From Pisolithus tinctorius (lineage: Eukaryota > Basidiomycota > Agaricomycetes > Boletales > Pisolithaceae), in assembly GCA_024663395.1 (NCBI GenBank), contig JANFAH010000066.1, forward strand, positions 124,001 to 188,000: a stretch of DNA of 64,000 bases. Direction: 5' to 3'. Of the stretch, positions 59,109-64,000 are shown piece after piece; position 1 is the stretch's first letter, and each line of letters opens with the position of its first letter. Below the pieces are notes generated by a model. It saw nothing but the letters and a program-made list of their open reading frames with translations, did no database searches and had not been told where the DNA came from. The translations under genes and the position numbers were made by a program.

Positions 59109-61746
59109 TTATCCTTGGCTTTCGTCCGAGTACGAATTACTCTTATGTTTGGGAGTGAATGACCATGCTTCTGGTGCTGGTCCCAAGAACATTTCTGACA
59201 CTCTGACCCAGTCTTGACTGTTCGGGCTGGCAAGCAAGGTTTCTGTTTGATGGCATCAATCGTGTATCGATCAGAAACGTCTCCCTGAACCTACCGAGCT
59301 CATCTCTACCCCTAAACGCGGGAGCACGCTCGTTGATGCGCGCCGGAAGTCGCTCCAGGAGGCCGATCGGAATGTAGCGATATTGAAAGGAAAGAGCTTC
59401 GCAGAGGTAGCGCCGCGCGGTGTTCACACCCGCCGTGTCCGTTCCAAAGTGACTGGTGAAAAAGCGAGGGTTATGACCTTACTCTTCGGCATCGAGTATC
59501 GCCTACCTTAGCCCATATTCTGCCAGCTTCAAAATTCAAGCACCACCACACACATTTCGACGTCAATCCTCCGCTATGTAGTAGCACGATTTCGGTACCC
59601 ACCTTCCTGATAAGTTCTAGGCGCTCTCTGGAACTGATATCCCACTCCCTACGCTCCTTGATCTCAGTGAAGATCCATGGTTTGATCAATGCACCTCTGC
59701 CGATCATGATACCGTCTACTCCAGTACCTTCCGTTTTCTCCCAATAATCTTGGGATGAGAAACAATCCCCGCCGCCGAAGATGGGAACAGAAGCCACTTG
59801 TACAAGGATGAGCGGATGTAGTATATTATGAAAGTGCAAGGTACACCTACATCCTTCCTCAGATTCGCGCGCCCTGACAGCCTCTACACATTGTCTCATA
59901 TAGTCCCAATCTGCGAGCTTTGTATATCGTTGCTGCCGCGTTCTCCCGTGCAACTGGATATCAAGTGGATTGTTGTGGCACATGTAAATGAAGGAACGCC
60001 AGACGTACAGTAATACATCCAGCACCCCACTCCGTGCTAAGCCTTGGCATGAGCTTGTGGGCTGTGTTGCGACCGTCTTTAACGCCAGTGCGCAACTTGA
60101 CAGTGACAGGAATATCTCCCAGGGCTTTGTTCATGCCCATAATAATCTTACCCAGCTTCCCCGGGGTGTCGAGCACTGTGTAAACGTCCGTCGTTCCGAA
60201 GCCCAGACGGCGAGCGAAAGTAGAAACGCACAAGCAGATCCGCTTCCAGAGCGGAATACTAGATCGATGGGACATCCACAGTTGATGTCGACAAAATCAA
60301 TACTTCCTGCGAATTCCTTTCCCAGGATTTCGGCAGTAGGTACCATCGTAGACGGTTTATTACCCGCTAGCTGAATCCCGAAAATGGACTCGCACGGATG
60401 GCGGCGCACAAGCGACCATTCTTCGCGCGAGGCGGCCAGAAAAGACGTAGCGAGTCCCACTGAAATCATGTTGGTAAGGAGGGGCTACTAGCAGGATTAA
60501 TAATTGTTTTTTACTTTCACCACACGTAATATCAGCGCCGAGTGACACGCAGAGTCGCCGGAACGGCTAGGAAAGATTAGATAGACGGTGATACAGCAGT
60601 TCTCTCGACATACCAGGTTGCCTACCGTCGTCAAGGGTGCGAGGTCTGTCGGTCGTAAGGAAAGCCATTCCAACGAGAGCACAGGAACACCTACAAGTTT
60701 TTCCCGTCCAATGAAGTCGCTTCTTCTCAGAGAAGCGCATGGGAACGTCGGGAGTCTCGGCTTGGGAGTGTGTCTCGCCAGTGCGGTGGGTGATAAGATC
60801 GTCAACAGGGTCATTCCCTGCGTTGCCTGCTTTTTGACGTTCTTGAGCTTGCGGTTCTTCCACATCACCGCCTCCATTGACAACAACATCCAACTCTTGG
60901 AGATATGCGTCCGCGATTGGCGTCGGGTACTGGACTCAACGGTTCCGTATGAATAACTGGACAGAACGTCTAGAACTGACCTTCCGTGCGCGTACGATTT
61001 TCAAGGTTTCCGAGTTGACATGGTTAAGCTCAGTACTTGTAAGAGCGACCCTTGATTTCTTTTCCTCATCGACCACAAGTATGACAGCGCCGTCGTCGCC
61101 TCTGCGTGCATGAGCTCCGAGAAATCTGCATTTGAATCCCATACGGCATTCCCCAGCTTCATCAAAGCATGTACAAGTAGTACCAAAGTCCAAGGAAGAT
61201 TCCCCTCCTTCCGTTCCGTTTCGGGATGGTTCGTTGACAACTACAAACGGTTGAGTTTCTCGCAATGTACTGGTCGGTGGGAAATGGATATCTCTTGGCT
61301 TCGCAGCGAGATACGCATCCACATCGTGGGTGAAGCGGCACCTATGAGCGACGTAAACCGCGCAACGAAAAAAGAGAACATGATGACGACCTACTCGGTG
61401 CCATGTTCACAGATAGTACCATTGGCAATCCGCCAGCATAATTCAAGTTCGTCGCGCACCTTTCCAAACCTCCGACCCTTATTGGCACCTCTCTGTGCCT
61501 TCTTCTGCTCTTTGGTGAACCTCTTGCGGCCGCCGGGTGCAGAATCAGCGTCCGCATCAGGTCTCGATGGACCCCGCCCCGCATGGGAGGTTGATCCCTC
61601 GGCAGCATCGTCGTCTGTGGCTGGCAGATTGATGTTATGGAGGAGAAATCTACGCAGTAGTATGTGAGCTGCGATAATTCAATAACGACCTGATCGTACT
61701 CGGTCTTAACTGGCGCTGTACCCGGAGGAAGCACAACGCTTGCCAT
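59109..61746 (-). CDS. DUS3: tRNA-dihydrouridine(47) synthase
   Basis: A flavin enzyme that reduces U47 in the variable loop of tRNAs. From 61746 ([20 protein letters not shown]) an N-terminal Lys/Arg-rich part ([18 protein letters not shown]) leads into CCCH zinc fingers typical of Dus3 ([18 protein letters not shown], about 61150). The TIM-barrel follows: [10 protein letters not shown], the FMN site, [11 protein letters not shown] (about 60275) with the catalytic Cys, [39 protein letters not shown], and [18 protein letters not shown] (about 59690). The C-terminus ([32 protein letters not shown]) ends SDESQG. About nine exons with short introns. Nothing looks disrupted. Confidence 0.9.
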
Positions 61747-62068
61747 GGAGTTCGTGGCTGCAGAGAAGGCAGAAAATTATTGCCAGGTTTGCAGATTAGA
61801 TGCAATCTCCAAACAGCACAGCGTGAGCAACATACAACTACTACTACACTTTACTACAACTCACACTACTACCTACACTACACTCTTCGTTTCCTAGTAC
61901 TTTGATAGGTCCTGTAATAATATTTGTTCTAAAAGTCATGGGAAGTGCAAGGAAAACCACAGACAGTAACGAAAGCTTCCAGGAATAGCAATGTCATCCT
62001 TACAGGTACAAAAGAAAGAGTCCACGAACCAAAGAGCGTACCAATGACGAAGCCCACCTCTCCCTGCG
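61747..62068. other. spacer with TACTAC-rich run
   Basis: Intergenic DNA between the DUS3 start and the HMG-CoA lyase stop. It includes an imperfect ACTACTAC/ACTACA repeat at 61835-61890. No gene is seen. Confidence 0.5.
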
Positions 62069-63337
62069 TTAGAGTTTTGCCTGGGCCGACTCCGACAGTC
62101 TCCGCTCGCGCTCCTTACGAGCTAACAAAGCCTTTCCGGCTCGGCTTGTGGTCTCTCTCGTAAGAACGCTTGAGATCCATGAGCCGGTGTCTGCCAGCAA
62201 TGGAAGAGAGACTGGCCCAACATCCCATGCAGGCCCTTGCACAACAGGGCTATCTATAAAGCGGCATGTGAGCTAGACTCAACGTGACTACTGATTCAGC
62301 CGCTCACCTGAGTGAGGTTCACCAACGTCACCATACGAATCTTCTCCCATGAGAGCATACACGACGTCCTCGGTAGCCACGTTGCCCGTTGCACCTGGCG
62401 AGTACGGACAACCTCCCAGACCTCCCACGGAGGCATCAAAGGCCCTTAGACCAAAATCAAGGGCCGTCTTGATGTTGGCGAGTGCCGTGCCGTTGGTATC
62501 ATGGAACTACGCAGCATCAGCAGATGTCAGGACTCATCGTGGACCATGTATAGAGACTCACGTGTCCAGCTAACTGGCTAACGCTGATGTCCTTTGTCAC
62601 TTCTTCTAGAACAGCACGGACGCTTGCGGGCGTGCCTGCACCAGTGGTATCTCCCAGGCTAACCTCATAGCAACCCATCTTCAGTAGTTCACGTGCTACT
62701 TCTCGGACTCTCCGTGGGTCTACTCTTCCGGAGTAGGGACATGTTATGATGACGGAGACGTAACCGCGTACCCTCAGGCCAGCATCAAGGGCCACACGCA
62801 CTACGGGAGCTAGACGAGCCAAGGACTCAGCTACAGTGGCATTGGTATTAGCTTTGGAAAAAGCATCCGTCGCTGAGGTAAAAACAGCTATTTCAGTGAT
62901 GGGTGGTGGGGAAGAGTTCCGTGAGAGGAGATTGAGGACATCGTCGAGGCCCTTTTGGTTGGGTACCAGGACGGAGTAGCTCGCGTTAGCTACGGGTTCG
63001 ATCAAGGACAGAACCTCTGATGTACCTGCCATCTGCACTGAGAGTGAAGCAGCCACCTTATGATATTGGCTATAGATCACATACTTACCTGCGGAACCCA
63101 CTTTGGACTAACGAAACTCCCTACTTCGATATTTCGCATTCCAGCACGAGCAAGTCGGTTTATAAGCTCGGCCTTAATAGCTGGGGAAATCGGGCGCTGC
63201 TCGTTCTGGAGACCATCCCGGGGACCAACCTCGACTATCTTCACAAAGCTGGAAGCCGGGCGACTTTGTGAGTGTCTCGGTAGCATCCCCCGCCGAAGAG
63301 AAGCACGTCGGATTACTTGCGAAGATGGACGAAACAT
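62069..63337 (-). CDS. hydroxymethylglutaryl-CoA lyase, mitochondrial
   Basis: It cleaves HMG-CoA to acetoacetate and acetyl-CoA in leucine degradation and ketogenesis. The ATG at 63337 gives an Arg/Ser-rich presequence ([19 protein letters not shown]), then [15 protein letters not shown] (DRE-type TIM-barrel start), [25 protein letters not shown], the CPYSGRVDP loop, [12 protein letters not shown] with metal-binding region, [13 protein letters not shown] across an intron (about 62515-62560) and [16 protein letters not shown] (about 62395) with the catalytic Cys. A last intron (about 62246-62300) joins EPHS to [10 protein letters not shown]; the end is ESAQAKL with stop at 62069-62071. About four exons. 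In-frame Met codons further upstream (63520) give a less likely start. Confidence 0.9.
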
Positions 63338-64000
63338 AGAACAAGTGGCAGTTGGGCTGAGACGGCCGAGCTCGCTGCCACGGCTGTGTGAGCGTCCCTG
63401 TCGTTGGCGCCACTCACACCGGAACAAACCGACGTCCTGTCTACACTGGTCGACAATGACATACTTCAAAACCTGGCAATTGAACACTGAACTGGGCTCA
63501 TCGCCCAATACGCTTGGCACTCGCCGGCGTCATCGTCACTGTCAGGGGCGTAACACACGTCGTCGGAATCACGAACGTTCGTGCAAGGCAGGGCGGTTTC
63601 ACTTCGTTCTGTCATCCTCGGCAACAGGTCAGTGTGTACTCGTAGAACACCGTGAATTGCATACGGCAGCCGTACTGCATTTACACACTTCCATGTCCAG
63701 GCGGATCATAATGTACTCCCAGTCGCTGTGTTCGTTGCGTCCATCTGGTGCTCCAGCTGGCCTGACCTGTATGGGACTTAATCCCACTCTGCTTGGAGTG
63801 CTACTTGGGCTGCAGTGAGTCTTGGCTTATCTTTACCCTGTTACATCGTCACTTTCTGCATCGTGTGTATCATGCATGACTCTCGCCATGTTCACACCAT
63901 CATATCCGTCCGGTGCATGCCAGGAAGGGTGCTTCCCAGATATACTATTGATGAATGTTTTTTTTTGTCCACCCGTTGCATGCACGGTGACGGGTTGGCT
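63338..64000. other. no gene seen at right edge
   Basis: Upstream region of the HMG-CoA lyase gene. An open frame on the + strand (63060-63818) is mostly its antisense shadow. A run of nine T at about 63958 is the only low-complexity feature. A further gene may start beyond the window. Confidence 0.4.

Noticed and set aside
63060..63818. 252-codon + strand ORF at the right edge
   Set aside because: Mostly the reverse strand of HMG-CoA lyase exon 1 and its upstream region; the product is Arg/Ser-rich without any domain.
1..64000. CRISPR arrays, bacterial operons, riboswitches, tRNA or rRNA genes
   Set aside because: The DNA is fungal nuclear; no repeat-spacer arrays, and no cloverleaf or rRNA sequence was recognised by eye. 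A tRNAscan run would be decisive.

Overview
The window is nuclear DNA of a filamentous basidiomycete, most likely a wood- or litter-decaying Agaricomycete. The evidence is many short (about 50-80 nt) GT-AG introns, chromodomain Ty3/Gypsy retrotransposons, a PDR-type ABC transporter, a secreted AA9 lytic polysaccharide monooxygenase and a probable DUF6534 membrane-protein relic. Exon structures were read by eye from frame continuity and splice signals.

Layout. 1-13165 is retrotransposon territory. The 3' part of one Ty3/Gypsy element (A, up to 3114) sits inside the 5' LTR of a second, near full-length Ty3/Gypsy element (B, 3115-12544). B carries a third ORF after its chromodomain, has an unidentified 1.8-kb insertion in gag, and is followed by a diverged solo LTR-like sequence. 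Both elements are dead. Their in-frame stops are TGA, mostly where Arg is expected, and the two LTR copies of B differ only by transitions, nearly all at CpG, which points to methylation-linked C-to-T decay. 13703-33456 is ordinary gene space: a PDR-type ABC transporter (-), a fumarase/aspartase-superfamily lyase (+), an M20 metallodipeptidase (+), the AA9 LPMO (+), a decayed membrane-protein gene, and the exportin CSE1 (-).

33600-58900 is the unusual part: a rearranged cluster of five RING-IBR-RING (RBR) ubiquitin ligase genes in two subfamilies. The long form (A, A', C) reads CCCH zinc fingers, RRM-like domains, RBR; A and A' continue into a coiled coil and a C-terminal CaaX box (CLIM). The short form (B, B') has an RRM-like segment plus RBR. 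A/A' and B/B' lie as inverted duplicates around single-copy housekeeping genes: RRP9, alanine aminotransferase and a LYR-motif gene. Broken pieces of RRP9, the LYR gene and the B first exon were copied along. Paralogs differ in informative places: C has 14 CCCH fingers but Ser in place of the catalytic RING2 Cys and has lost the coiled coil and CaaX; B has Arg for the catalytic-region His; A' has a strongly expanded coiled-coil repeat and a broken third finger. This looks like a fast-evolving family of putative RNA-binding, possibly membrane-anchored ubiquitin ligases with catalytically altered members.

59109-63337 returns to housekeeping genes: the tRNA-dihydrouridine synthase DUS3 (-) and mitochondrial HMG-CoA lyase (-).
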